Assembly (NCBI GenBank): GCA_945897365.1
Contig: CAMDFD010000010.1
Location: 1-64,000 of the forward strand
Direction of reading: 5' to 3'
From: Bordetella parapertussis
GTDB taxonomy: Bacteria > Pseudomonadota > Gammaproteobacteria > Burkholderiales > Burkholderiaceae_B
DNA length: 64,000 nt
Positions 7,967-16,505 of the stretch are shown piece after piece. The notes below the pieces were generated by a model. That model was not told the DNA's origin and did not search any database. It saw nothing but the letters and a program-made list of their open reading frames with translations. Both the position numbers and the translations under genes were made by a program. How positions within the stretch are numbered: the first letter of the stretch is position 1; each line of letters begins with the position of its first letter.

Positions 7967-8914
7967 ATGAAAGCATTACGTTATTTGACGCTAGCGGCTG
8001 CCGCGCTGGTAGGTGTGCAAGCGCAAGCGATGGATCCTCGTTTCACTGACGCCAATGGCGATATGGTGGCAGATGCTCCAAAAGACGCCAAGCAATTTAT
8101 TGATCCAGCGACCCTAGTGTTTGCTTATACACCCGTCGAAGATCCCGCTGTTTACGCCAAAGTTTGGCAAGAATTTATCGATCACCTCGCCAAGACAACC
8201 GGTAAGCGTGTTCAGTTTTTCCCTGTGCAAAGCAACGCGGCTCAGATCGAAGCCATGCGCGCTGGACGTCTGCACGTAGCGGGCTTTAATACCGGCTCAA
8301 ACCCCATTGCAGTGAATTGCGCTGGTTTTGTTCCTGTGGCCATGATGGCTGCAAAAGATAACCGCTTTGGTTATGAAATGGAGATCATTACGTTCCCCGG
8401 TAGCGGCATTGAAAAAGTTGAGGACATCAAGGGCAAGCGCATGGCCTTTACTTCAGAGACTTCAAACTCCGGATACAAAGCGCCCTCGGCCTTGCTGAGC
8501 AAGCAGTTCAAGTTGGAAGCTGGTAAAGACTACACGCCTGTCTTCAGCGGTAAACATGACAACTCTATTTTGGGCGTGGCCAACAAGGACTATCCAGCTG
8601 CGGCAATCGCCAACTCCGTCAAACAGCGCATGGAAGGCCGCGGTACAGTTAAACCTGACCAAACCAAGGTGATTTACAAATCAGAGACTTTCCCAACCAC
8701 TGGCTATGGGTATGTGTACAACTTAAAGCCTGAGTTAGCTGCAAAAGTCAAAGAAGCGTTCTTTACCTTTAACTGGGAAGGCACGGCACTTGCTAAAGAG
8801 TTCAACAAGACATCTCCTCCGCAAGAAAAGTTTATGCCAATTACGTTCAAAGAGAATTGGAAAGTAGTGCGTGATATCGACAGTGCGATGAATGTCAAAT
8901 ACACGTGTAAGTAA
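7967..8914 (+). CDS. phnD: PhnD-type phosphonate/phosphite periplasmic binding protein
   Basis: This 315-residue protein has a signal peptide ending near AQA and the PhnD-family core: FAYTPVEDPAVY, FFPVQSNAAQIEAMRAGRLH, AFTSETSNSGYKAPSALL and PVFSGKHDNSILGVANKDY, in order. The family binds phosphonates, phosphite or related reduced-phosphorus anions in the periplasm and delivers them to PhnCE. AGGAG lies six bases before the ATG. It is first in a four-gene operon. Which ligand it prefers (for example phosphite versus 2-aminoethylphosphonate) is not decidable by eye. Confidence 0.9.
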   Translation: MKALRYLTLAAAALVGVQAQAMDPRFTDANGDMVADAPKDAKQFIDPATLVFAYTPVEDPAVYAKVWQEFIDHLAKTTGKRVQFFPVQSNAAQIEAMRAGRLHVAGFNTGSNPIAVNCAGFVPVAMMAAKDNRFGYEMEIITFPGSGIEKVEDIKGKRMAFTSETSNSGYKAPSALLSKQFKLEAGKDYTPVFSGKHDNSILGVANKDYPAAAIANSVKQRMEGRGTVKPDQTKVIYKSETFPTTGYGYVYNLKPELAAKVKEAFFTFNWEGTALAKEFNKTSPPQEKFMPITFKENWKVVRDIDSAMNVKYTCK

Positions 8915-8924
8915 GGCGACATCT

Positions 8925-9746
8925 ATGTTAGAGCTGCACCAGTTGGAAAAGCGCTACCCCACAGGTGATTTGGCACTCAAAGGTGTCTCGTTAAATGTGG
9001 GGGCTGGTGAGGTGTTAGGGTTGATCGGTCCCTCTGGGGCCGGCAAGTCCACGCTGATCCGCTGCGTCAACCGCTTAGTGCAGCCAAGTGGTGGAAAGAT
9101 CGTGTTAGAAGGCCAAGATCTTAGTCATCTTGGCTCTTCTGGCTTACGTCGTGCACGTCGTCAGATCGGTATGATTTTTCAAGAGTACGCGTTGGTAGAG
9201 CGCTTGACGGTGATGGAGAATTTACTCTCCGGTCGTCTAGGCTACACAGGATTTTGGGCCAGTTGGTTTCGTCGCTTTGAGCAAAAAGATATTACTCAAG
9301 CCTACGCCTTGTTGGATCGCGTCGGTTTGGGTGGGATGGAAAATAAGCGCGCAGATGCCTTGTCTGGTGGGCAGCGCCAGCGTGTAGGTATCGCCCGTGC
9401 ACTGATGCAAAGTCCAAAACTATTACTGGTGGATGAGCCGACGGCCAGCCTGGATCCAAAAACTTCGCGTCAAGTGATGCGTTTGATTTTAGAACTCTGC
9501 CAAGAGCGCTCTTTGGCCGCCATTGTCAACATTCATGACGTGGTGCTCGCCACAGAATTTTTACCTCGTATTGTTGGTTTACAAGCTGGCACCGTTGTCT
9601 ATGACGGCCCGTCGGCTGGCGTGGACCGCAACGTGCTGACACAGATCTACGGAGCTGAGGACTGGAGCACGATTACGCAGCATATCGATCGTGCGAGAGA
9701 GTCGTCTGCCAGCGATCCACTCAAACAGATGGCTTTAGCCGAATGA
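8925..9746 (+). CDS. phnC: Phosphonate/phosphite ABC transporter ATPase
   Basis: A 273-residue ABC ATPase with Walker A GPSGAGKST (35-43), Q-loop FQEYALVERLTV (85-96), signature LSGGQRQR (146-153) and Walker B LLLVDEPTA (167-175). LVERLTVMENLLSGRLG and the H-loop INIHDV-type stretch are typical of PhnC. The ATG at 8925 is preferred over the frame's earlier codon at 8892, which overlaps phnD; AAGG lies nine bases upstream. The stop overlaps the next gene as ATGA. Confidence 0.92.
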   Translation: MLELHQLEKRYPTGDLALKGVSLNVGAGEVLGLIGPSGAGKSTLIRCVNRLVQPSGGKIVLEGQDLSHLGSSGLRRARRQIGMIFQEYALVERLTVMENLLSGRLGYTGFWASWFRRFEQKDITQAYALLDRVGLGGMENKRADALSGGQRQRVGIARALMQSPKLLLVDEPTASLDPKTSRQVMRLILELCQERSLAAIVNIHDVVLATEFLPRIVGLQAGTVVYDGPSAGVDRNVLTQIYGAEDWSTITQHIDRARESSASDPLKQMALAE

Positions 9747-10558
9747 GTGCAGTCGACACAACTGCCACATATCCAGACCGTTGGCAAAAGCCCCCATTTA
9801 TTAAAAGTGCTGTGCTGCGTTGGTCGCTCATCATCGGAGCCATCGTTTATCTTGTGTTGGCCGTCGGCTCAATCGAGGTGAACTGGCAGCGTGTGATGCT
9901 TGGCTTAGAGCGTGGCTGGACATTCATTGAAGGATTTTTGCAGCCTGACTTTACGAGTCGCAAAGAAGACATTCTGATTGGCTTTCAAGAAAGTATCACG
10001 ATGGCGATTACCGCGACCGTTGCAGGAGTGTTCTTGTCCATTCCGGTTGCCGTCGGTGCGGCGGCCAACCTTGCACCGCGTTGGATCTATATCTGTTGCC
10101 GTGCCATCATTGCGGTGTCGCGGACGTTAAATGAAATCATTGTCGCGATATTTTTAGTGGCGATGTTTGGTTTTGGTCCTTTCGCTGGATTTTTAACGCT
10201 GACGTTTGCGACCATCGGTTTTATGGCCAAACTGATGGCAGAGGATATTGAGGAAATACAGCCTTCTCAACTAGAGGCGTTACGCGCAACAGGTGCAGGC
10301 TATCTGCAAGTATTAGACTTTGCCGTCTTGTCTCAAGTGATGCCTCGTTTGGTGGGCTTGTCTCTGTATCGACTCGATATTAATTTTCGTGAATCCGCGG
10401 TGATCGGGATTGTGGGGGCGGGTGGCATTGGTGCGACGCTCAATACCGCAATGGACCGTTATGAGTTTGACTCGGCTGCAGCGATTATTTTGATCATTAT
10501 TGTGATTGTGATGTTGGCCGAGTATGTATCAAGCTGGTTGAGAAAGAAAATACAGTGA
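9743..10558 (+). CDS. phnE: PhnE permease (first copy)
   Basis: A 271-residue inner-membrane permease with about six spans and an EAA-loop-like motif (EDIEEIQPSQLEALRATGAG) that docks onto the PhnC ATPase. The C-terminal half carries the PhnE pattern NFRESAVIGIVGAGGIG. It starts with an ATGA overlap with phnC and ends with a GTGA overlap with the second permease, showing tight coupling. Two non-identical permeases suggest a heterodimeric channel, as in other phnCDEE operons. Confidence 0.92.
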   Translation: MSAVDTTATYPDRWQKPPFIKSAVLRWSLIIGAIVYLVLAVGSIEVNWQRVMLGLERGWTFIEGFLQPDFTSRKEDILIGFQESITMAITATVAGVFLSIPVAVGAAANLAPRWIYICCRAIIAVSRTLNEIIVAIFLVAMFGFGPFAGFLTLTFATIGFMAKLMAEDIEEIQPSQLEALRATGAGYLQVLDFAVLSQVMPRLVGLSLYRLDINFRESAVIGIVGAGGIGATLNTAMDRYEFDSAAAIILIIIVIVMLAEYVSSWLRKKIQ

Positions 10559-11367
10559 CTATGACAACGACATCGATCCCTGTCTGGCAAAAGCGGACGC
10601 CGAGAGCCAATGCGCTGATCTTTATGGCGTGGGTCATCACGTTGGCGTTTGTATCGTGGTGCTTTCAAGTCATGACGCAAGACACCATCTGGGCATTTGT
10701 GGCGGATGCGCCCAAGCAAGCTGCAGATATCGGTGGACGAATGCTGCCACCTAACTTGAGCTATGTGAATGAGCTTTGGTGGCCCCTGTGGGAAACGATC
10801 AACATTGCCACACTCGGTACCCTTGTGGGTCTTGTCTTAGCCGTGCCCATTGCATTCTTGGCTGCACGTAACACGACACCTAGCGCGACCTTGATTCGTC
10901 CGATCGCGTTGTTCATTATCGTGGCGTCGCGCTCGATTAATTCTTTAATCTGGGCTTTGCTTCTTGTCGCGATACTCGGGCCAGGATTGTTAGCGGGCAT
11001 TATCGCGATTGCTTTGCGTTCAATTGGTTTTATTGGCAAATTGCTGTACGAAGCGATTGAAGAAATTGATGCCGATCAAGTTGAGGCCATCGAAGCCACG
11101 GGTGCGTCCACTGCGCAAGTCATGACTTGGGGTGTCGTGCCTCAGGTTGCACCAACCCTGGCAGGCATCTCGATGTTTCGCTGGGATATCAATATCCGTG
11201 AATCAACCGTATTAGGTTTGGTCGGCGCAGGCGGCATTGGCGTCAAGCTTGAGGCTGCCTTAGGGACCATCGCCTGGCCCAAAGTCACGACCATCTTGTT
11301 GGTGATCTTTGTGACGGTGTTGATCAGCGAGTGGGTGACGGCTCAGGTGCGAAAGAAACTGATTTAA
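10555..11367 (+). CDS. phnE: PhnE permease (second copy)
   Basis: A second PhnE-type permease of 270 residues, with the EAA-like EAIEEIDADQVEAIEATGAS and the family motif NIRESTVLGLVGAGGIG. The GTG at 10555 overlaps the previous stop (GTGA); the ATG at 10561 two codons later is an alternative. No phosphonate-degrading gene (C-P lyase, phnX, phnW, ptxD-like dehydrogenase) follows, so the operon encodes uptake only. A weak hairpin lies about 100 bases downstream, before hipBA. Confidence 0.92.
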   Translation: MTMTTTSIPVWQKRTPRANALIFMAWVITLAFVSWCFQVMTQDTIWAFVADAPKQAADIGGRMLPPNLSYVNELWWPLWETINIATLGTLVGLVLAVPIAFLAARNTTPSATLIRPIALFIIVASRSINSLIWALLLVAILGPGLLAGIIAIALRSIGFIGKLLYEAIEEIDADQVEAIEATGASTAQVMTWGVVPQVAPTLAGISMFRWDINIRESTVLGLVGAGGIGVKLEAALGTIAWPKVTTILLVIFVTVLISEWVTAQVRKKLI

Positions 11368-11470
11368 GTTCTCCTTTTTCGTTATAAAAATGAGTGATCC
11401 TTTTGTGATGCCACGTTGGGGAATTCTCCAACTCGGTGCTTAAACAGCGTTTTCTCAGCAAAATAAAAAA

Positions 11471-11491
11471 AATCCCAATCGGGATATTTTT
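11471..11491 (+). terminator. Weak candidate terminator after phnE
   Basis: ATCCC (11472-11476) and GGGAT (11481-11485) form a short stem with a four-base loop, preceded by an A-run and followed by A then TTTTT (11487-11491). The stem is only five base pairs, so this is a marginal intrinsic terminator. Its position between phnE and hipBA fits that role. Confidence 0.35.
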
Positions 11492-11520
11492 ATGAGAAAG
11501 TATCAAAAAGCTTACAGAAG

Positions 11521-11593
11521 TTCCCGTTCGGTAAAATTCATTGCAATCAGCGCGTTTTTGATGAATAATTTACTGATCGGGAAATTATTCATC
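11521..11593 (+). promoter_or_regulatory. hipBA promoter with perfect inverted-repeat operator
   Basis: GATGAATAATTT (11560-11571) and AAATTATTCATC (11582-11593) are a perfect 12-bp inverted repeat with a 10-base spacer, ending two bases before the hipB ATG. A promoter TTGCAA (11541-11546), 17 bases, AATAAT (11564-11569) overlaps the left arm. A further diverged, inverted copy of the element (TTCCCG, GTAAA and ATTCAT blocks) lies at 11521-11542. HipB proteins repress their own operons through such repeats, so autoregulation is likely. Confidence 0.65.
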
Positions 11594-11595
11594 TT

Positions 11596-11850
11596 ATGAC
11601 CTCTATTCAAACATCCTTTCAATTAGGCGATGCTCTTCGGCAAAGTCGCAAGCAACTCGGGCTGACACAGTCTCAGTTAGCGTTGGCCTCAGGAGTGGGC
11701 GTGCGTTTTATTGTCGATCTCGAAGCGGGAAAACCTACTTTGAGGTTAGAAAATATTTTGCGCGTCATGCATGCTTTAGGTGGTGAGCTTCAAATCAGTG
11801 GTTTGCCATACTCAAGTACTGAAGGCCAAAGAAATGAGCTGTTGCCATGA
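11596..11850 (+). CDS. hipB: HipB-like XRE-family antitoxin/repressor
   Basis: An 84-residue Cro/CI-type helix-turn-helix protein: DALRQSRKQLGLTQSQLALASGVGVRFIVDLEAGKPT covers helices 1-4, and the C-terminal GGELQIS strand pairs dimers in HipB. It begins two bases after the inverted repeat and overlaps hipA as ATGA, the canonical hipBA arrangement. Known HipB proteins neutralise HipA and repress the operon as HipB or HipBA complexes. Confidence 0.88.
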   Translation: MTSIQTSFQLGDALRQSRKQLGLTQSQLALASGVGVRFIVDLEAGKPTLRLENILRVMHALGGELQISGLPYSSTEGQRNELLP

Positions 11851-13106
11851 CACGCGAGTTAGCTGTCTGGTTATTTAGTGAAAAAGCCGGTACGTTAAGT
11901 CTTGATAAAGGGCGGCTGAGCTTTGTGTATGAAAAAGAATATCTGACACACTCAAGCGCTCTCGCTTTGTCTGCATCGCTGCCGATGCAGGTTGAGGCAT
12001 TCGAGGATCTACAAACACGCCCATTTTTCTCTGGTTTATTGCCAGAGGGGCGGATGCGAAATCTTATCGCCCAGCAGTTTCAAGTTTCTCATCTCAATGA
12101 TTTTGCGTTGCTAGATCATATCGGTGGTGAATGTGCAGGCGCAGTGACTTTTATGGAGCCCGGTCAGGCGTTGCCAGTAAGAGGTAACGCAGATATCGAA
12201 TGGTTGACCGATCAAAAAGTGATTGAAATTCTAGATGAGTTACCTCGTCGTCCGATGTTGGCTGGGCAAGATGGCTTGCGCCTTTCCTTGGCAGGAGCTC
12301 AAGATAAACTGCCTGTTGTATTTGATGGTAATCGAATCGGGCTCCCCAAAAACGGAACACCAAGCACGCACATCTTAAAACTAGCAATTCATACCGTTGA
12401 GGATAGCGTGACAAATGAGGGATACTGCCTCATGTTGGCGCAGTCAATGAAACTCAGTCCGGTCACAGCAAAAATACAGCATGTGCTTGGCCGTTCATTT
12501 TTGTTAGTTGAGCGCTATGACCGCGTCGAAGATGTGACGAAAGGTCTGTTGCGCATTCATCAGGAAGACTTCTGTCAGGCGCTGGGTGTTGTTCCAGAGG
12601 TGAAGTATCAGAAAGAGAGAGGGCCTGATTTGCAAAATTGTTTTGAGTTGGTTCGCCGAGCCACGCGCCCTCATGCGCCACAAATTTTAAGATTGTTTGA
12701 TTACGTTATTTTTAATGCGCTGATTGGAAATCATGATGCGCACGCAAAAAACTTCTCTTTGCTATACGCGGGGCGTTCACCTGTTCTAGCACCACTTTAT
12801 GATGCCCTTTCGACAGCAGTCTATCCAACGCTGACACCAAAGATGGCGATGAAAATAGGAAGTAAATATAAGTTCACTGAAGTTCAAGCAAGACACTGGG
12901 AACAGTTGGCTGAAAGTGTCGGACTTGCAAGAGCGCAAGCGAAAAAAAGAATTTTGGAAATAGCAGAGTTGCTTCCCTTGAAAGCGCGTTCCTTACAGTC
13001 TGATGCGCAATATTGTTTTTCAAATAGCGCCTTGGTAGAGCGAATCAATGCACTGATAGCGCAACGCTGCACCTTGACGATTCGTCGACTGACAACGGTG
13101 TATTAA
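11847..13106 (+). CDS. hipA: HipA serine/threonine kinase toxin
   Basis: A 419-residue HipA-type kinase. The N-terminal Couple_hipA-like region (1-110) is followed by the kinase core with SLAGAQDKLP (147-156, the S147 autophosphorylation-type loop), the catalytic loop NALIGNHDAHAKN (290-302, D297) and the metal-binding LYDALST (D319). All positions correspond to S150, D309 and D332 of E. coli HipA, so the protein looks active. E. coli HipA phosphorylates glutamyl-tRNA synthetase and induces dormancy; the target here is unknown. It converges with the next leftward gene, leaving one base between stops. Confidence 0.9.
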   Translation: MTRELAVWLFSEKAGTLSLDKGRLSFVYEKEYLTHSSALALSASLPMQVEAFEDLQTRPFFSGLLPEGRMRNLIAQQFQVSHLNDFALLDHIGGECAGAVTFMEPGQALPVRGNADIEWLTDQKVIEILDELPRRPMLAGQDGLRLSLAGAQDKLPVVFDGNRIGLPKNGTPSTHILKLAIHTVEDSVTNEGYCLMLAQSMKLSPVTAKIQHVLGRSFLLVERYDRVEDVTKGLLRIHQEDFCQALGVVPEVKYQKERGPDLQNCFELVRRATRPHAPQILRLFDYVIFNALIGNHDAHAKNFSLLYAGRSPVLAPLYDALSTAVYPTLTPKMAMKIGSKYKFTEVQARHWEQLAESVGLARAQAKKRILEIAELLPLKARSLQSDAQYCFSNSALVERINALIAQRCTLTIRRLTTVY

Positions 13107-13107
13107 A

Positions 13108-13791
13108 TCAACTATTGATTATGCTTGGAGGTGAGTGTGTCACCTCAAGCAGATAAGTCAATTTTTCAATATTAGTAAGCGTATCGGGATATTTTGAATT
13201 GATAATTTCAATGATCTGATTTGCGATGCTTAGGATATTGTCGATTTGATTGCCCTCAATCAGAAGAAATGAATCGGGAATGGAGATATCTCTATTCTTT
13301 TTCTCTTCAACTTCAATCGTACTGGCTGCATGACTTGTTGCGCACAAGTGGAGCCCGTAGAAACCGGTCTTATTGTGTAGGATTGATTCTAGGTCACTGA
13401 GTTGGCGACTCAGTGCAAGCAAGTCGTGGCTTGTGAAGCGGATCAAAACAAATGCCGAGCCCGTTCCTTGTTTTGTGATGCTCTTGACAACCGAGCAGAC
13501 GCCTCGTGAGTTGTTTCTCGCGAGCGGCCCCACTTTTCTTGATAACGGCGTTGGATTGTTCAGGCGCTGGAGATAGTCGGGACCAGTAAAGACATCAATG
13601 TCTGCAGCTTCGTAAAGCGTCATAAATTGTGGACCATCACCGACGATATGAAACCTTCGACCTCGGAGAAAGCCTGGTATGGCTACACGTTCGGGCATAT
13701 GCTCGCCATCGTGCCAAGTATAAAAATCTTCGATCGTACCTGGGGCACGATCGAAGAGAATGAAAACAATAGCACGGCCAAGAAGAGCCAT
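13108..13791 (-). CDS. EthD/DUF4286-like two-domain protein, unknown function
   Basis: The 227-residue product starts at 13791, chosen because AAGGAAA lies six bases before that ATG; the frame could extend to 13821. The first half has the motif DFYTWHDGEHMPERVAIPGFLRG, typical of dimeric ferredoxin-fold (DUF4286/EthD-like) proteins often found in aromatic or acyl-CoA catabolic clusters. The second half appears to repeat the fold with less conservation. It is the last gene of the long leftward operon, 10 bases after the SDR. Its role is unknown; a small-molecule-handling auxiliary is plausible. Confidence 0.65.
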   Translation of the reverse strand: MALLGRAIVFILFDRAPGTIEDFYTWHDGEHMPERVAIPGFLRGRRFHIVGDGPQFMTLYEAADIDVFTGPDYLQRLNNPTPLSRKVGPLARNNSRGVCSVVKSITKQGTGSAFVLIRFTSHDLLALSRQLSDLESILHNKTGFYGLHLCATSHAASTIEVEEKKNRDISIPDSFLLIEGNQIDNILSIANQIIEIINSKYPDTLTNIEKLTYLLEVTHSPPSIINS

Positions 13792-13801
13792 TTTTATTTC
13801 C

Positions 13802-14602
13802 TTATGGCATGAATTGACCACCGCAAATATCGATCGTAATGCCAGTTAAAAATTCAGCTTCATCGGATACCAAAAATCCGACGACAGCACTGACATCTCT
13901 AGGCAGACCAAGCCTCCCTATTGGCGTTTCAGCGATAAAACGTGCATCCATCTCAGCTGGATTACTCACAGTTTTCGCCATGGGGGTTGAAATGCGTGTG
14001 GGTGCAACGGCGTTCACGGTAATGCCGTGTGGTGCTAATTCATCAGCCAAAATACGCGTAAAACCAATAATGCCAGCTTTTGAAGCAGCATAATGCGCAC
14101 CGGCTAAAATCGTTCTAGTTCGGCCAGCCCGAGAGCTCATATTAATGATCCTGCCCCAGTTATGTCTCTGCATGAGACGGATCGCATGCTTGCTGACAAG
14201 AAACGTACCCGTCAAATTAATGTCGATTGTCTGTTGCCAGTCTTTTAGAGGCGTATCAACGACAAGTGATTTTTTGCCATTCACGCGCAAAGCCACACCC
14301 GCATTGTTGATGAGCACATCGAGTCGACCAAATTCTTGATCGATTTTTGCCATGACATTGATGACGCTTTCCTCTTGAGTGACATTTAGAGCAAGAGCAC
14401 GAATCTGAGTGAGCCCCTCTTCATGAAAACTCTCAATGATTTTTTTGCAATTTGCTTCAGTTGTAGCGGTTGCAACAATAGTGAAGCCATCCCTTGCGAG
14501 TCGTTTTGCAATGTCATACCCGAGTCCAGTCGTTGCCCCTGTCACGAGGGCAACTTTTGGAAAAGACGACTGGGCATTGCTATCTTTTTGTGAGGCCATC
14601 AT
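13802..14602 (-). CDS. SDR-family oxidoreductase
   Basis: Classical short-chain dehydrogenase: the nucleotide-binding TGATTGLG (21-28), LINNAG (97-102), catalytic serine in NMSSRAG (154-160) and YAASK (Y171, K175). The C-terminal LTGITIDICGGQFMP is FabG-like. Proteins of this type reduce or oxidise 3-hydroxyacyl-CoA or similar alcohols. The start at 14602 shares one base with the Bug stop (TAATG) and is preferred over the 14635 codon inside that gene. Probably the 3-hydroxyacyl step of the leftward operon. Confidence 0.85.
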   Translation of the reverse strand: MMASQKDSNAQSSFPKVALVTGATTGLGYDIAKRLARDGFTIVATATTEANCKKIIESFHEEGLTQIRALALNVTQEESVINVMAKIDQEFGRLDVLINNAGVALRVNGKKSLVVDTPLKDWQQTIDINLTGTFLVSKHAIRLMQRHNWGRIINMSSRAGRTRTILAGAHYAASKAGIIGFTRILADELAPHGITVNAVAPTRISTPMAKTVSNPAEMDARFIAETPIGRLGLPRDVSAVVGFLVSDEAEFLTGITIDICGGQFMP

Positions 14603-15567
14603 TATTTCTTGTTTGCTGCTACAACTTTTGCCCATTTAACTTGATCCTGTGCAACAAATTTTTCAAGTTGAGCGGGGGTCATGACTTCAGTCACCATGCC
14701 TTGCTCTACTAATTGTTTATTAATCTGTGGATCTTTAAGAACAGTATTAAGTGTTTTGTTGAGCAGATTAACGATCGGAGTAGGTGTTCCAGCAGGTGCA
14801 AACATCGCGTACCATGTGCTTGCAACGTAGCCAGGAAGAGCTTTCTCCGTGAGTGTCGGGACCTGTGGAACAAGTGGGGATCTGACAGCGCTGGTGACCG
14901 CTAAGGCCTTCACTTTTCCTGCTTTGACTTGTGGCAACATGCCTACCAAACTCGTGATAGACATTTGAATCTCACCGCCTACTAGTGCAAGTGTGCCTGG
15001 ACCTGCACCTTTATAAGGAATATTCTGAGTATTCACACCAGACATCGTCTGAAAAAGTTGTGTCGCTAATAGCGTTGTGCTGGCAGTTGTTCCGCTATTG
15101 TACTTACCTGGATTGTCGCGTAAAAGTTTTAAAAATTCATCGGCCGTGTTGGCCGGCACGCTTGGATGAACAACTAAAAAGTTTGCGGCATCGCCAATCA
15201 TGCCGATATGCGTAAAGTCTTTGACCGGATCTACTTTAGTTTCGGGATAGAGGCTCGCATTAATGGAGTGACTACCTGAAGCAACAAGAATTGTGTAACC
15301 ATCGGGAGTTGAGCGTGCGACCGCCTGGGTCGCAATCAAACTATCCGCACCAGGCCTATTTTCGATGATGATAGGTTGTCCCAGAATTTTAGACATTGCA
15401 TTGCCGAGGATACGGGCAGTCACATCTGTAGATCCTCCCGCACCAAATCCAACAAGAAACCGAATTGGCTTATTGGGATAGGATTGAGCTTGAACCGCAC
15501 TGCCGATCATTGCTGATGTTGCGAGGGTTAATGCAATTAAGCTATTAATTATTTTGCTACTTTTCAT
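14602..15567 (-). CDS. Bug/TctC-family periplasmic receptor
   Basis: A 321-residue Bug protein with a signal peptide ending near residue 28 and the family opening SYPNKPIRFLVGFGAGGSTD, which forms the ligand pocket loop. NIPYKGAGPGTLALVGGEIQM and FAPAGTPTPIV are further Bug landmarks. These receptors bind carboxylates, amides or aromatic acids in the periplasm and may work with TctAB or with sensors. No permease is nearby. Its place inside the operon suggests that it binds the substrate degraded there. Confidence 0.9.
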   Translation of the reverse strand: MKSSKIINSLIALTLATSAMIGSAVQAQSYPNKPIRFLVGFGAGGSTDVTARILGNAMSKILGQPIIIENRPGADSLIATQAVARSTPDGYTILVASGSHSINASLYPETKVDPVKDFTHIGMIGDAANFLVVHPSVPANTADEFLKLLRDNPGKYNSGTTASTTLLATQLFQTMSGVNTQNIPYKGAGPGTLALVGGEIQMSITSLVGMLPQVKAGKVKALAVTSAVRSPLVPQVPTLTEKALPGYVASTWYAMFAPAGTPTPIVNLLNKTLNTVLKDPQINKQLVEQGMVTEVMTPAQLEKFVAQDQVKWAKVVAANKK

Positions 15568-15624
15568 TGTCGTCTCCTTGGTTTATTGGGTATCGCTGAT
15601 GCGATGACTGTTGGATCCTACCTT

Positions 15625-16500
15625 TCACGCTAACTCCGCTAGACCACAGTCCAGTAGGAGTACTCCTCTTCCTTTGCTATATGCCTGAAAATTTACGAGC
15701 TGAGCATGTCGTCGCCATATTAAAAATCTCAAAGTTTCTCCAGGATAAACTGGAGAGGTAAAGCGTAGTGCCAAGCGCTTAAGGGCGCCGGGTTCAAAAT
15801 GACAGCAGCTCTTTAAGATCGCATGTGCTGCATAACCAAAGCTTCCCAGTCCATGAAAAATCGGTTGCTCAAAGCCTGCCTGTTTTGCAACAACAGGATC
15901 TGCATGCAGTGGATTCGGATCACCATTGAGTCGATACAGTAGCGCCCCTTGTGGGAGGATTGGCAAGTCGACTTCCATAACATTGCTTAAGTTTTTTGGT
16001 ATCGGCAAAAGCCGCTCAGGTGCTTCATCGTTTATCCCGTCATTCCCCGAAAAGCCACCATCTGCTCTAAGAACTTCTATCCGTGATGCGGTCGCAATAT
16101 GCCGTCCATTTCCGTCATAAATTTCTCTTTTCAAACCTGCAACGGCTCCTTTGCCAACACCACGATCATGAAGATGAGTGACTTGATTATGTGCTTGCAT
16201 CGTTGCACTCACAGGAAGCGTTTGGTGAAAACTGACATCTTGTTGTGCATGTAAAACATGCTGCCAAGATACTTTTGTTTCGGGGATCCGCCACCACGAG
16301 CCAGGACTTCCTATCACAGCAGCCATACTGGGTAGTACTTTTAAATCTTGTTCGTAGACAAATTGAAGTTGTCTGACATCCATAGGATCTGCGCCAAGGC
16401 CACATCCAAGCGCATAACGCATCACATCTATTTCTCTGTATTGATGTGTGATGACGCCGAACGTCCAGTTGCGCAAAGTGTTGTAGGTGATCATTGACAT
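15625..16500 (-). CDS. MaoC-type enoyl-CoA hydratase 2 (double hot-dog)
   Basis: About 291 residues arranged as two hot-dog halves, as in eukaryotic-type 2-enoyl-CoA hydratase 2. The second half has the hydratase-2 motif YRLNGDPNPLHADP with the catalytic pair D194 and H199, followed by PIFHGLGSFG. It makes (3R)-hydroxyacyl-CoA from trans-2-enoyl-CoA, often of branched or steroid side-chain substrates. The start is at 16500 or 16494; the longer frame to 16560 overlaps the racemase. The gene follows the racemase by five bases. Confidence 0.85.
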   Translation of the reverse strand: MSMITYNTLRNWTFGVITHQYREIDVMRYALGCGLGADPMDVRQLQFVYEQDLKVLPSMAAVIGSPGSWWRIPETKVSWQHVLHAQQDVSFHQTLPVSATMQAHNQVTHLHDRGVGKGAVAGLKREIYDGNGRHIATASRIEVLRADGGFSGNDGINDEAPERLLPIPKNLSNVMEVDLPILPQGALLYRLNGDPNPLHADPVVAKQAGFEQPIFHGLGSFGYAAHAILKSCCHFEPGALKRLALRFTSPVYPGETLRFLIWRRHAQLVNFQAYSKGRGVLLLDCGLAELA

Positions 16501-16505
16501 CAATC

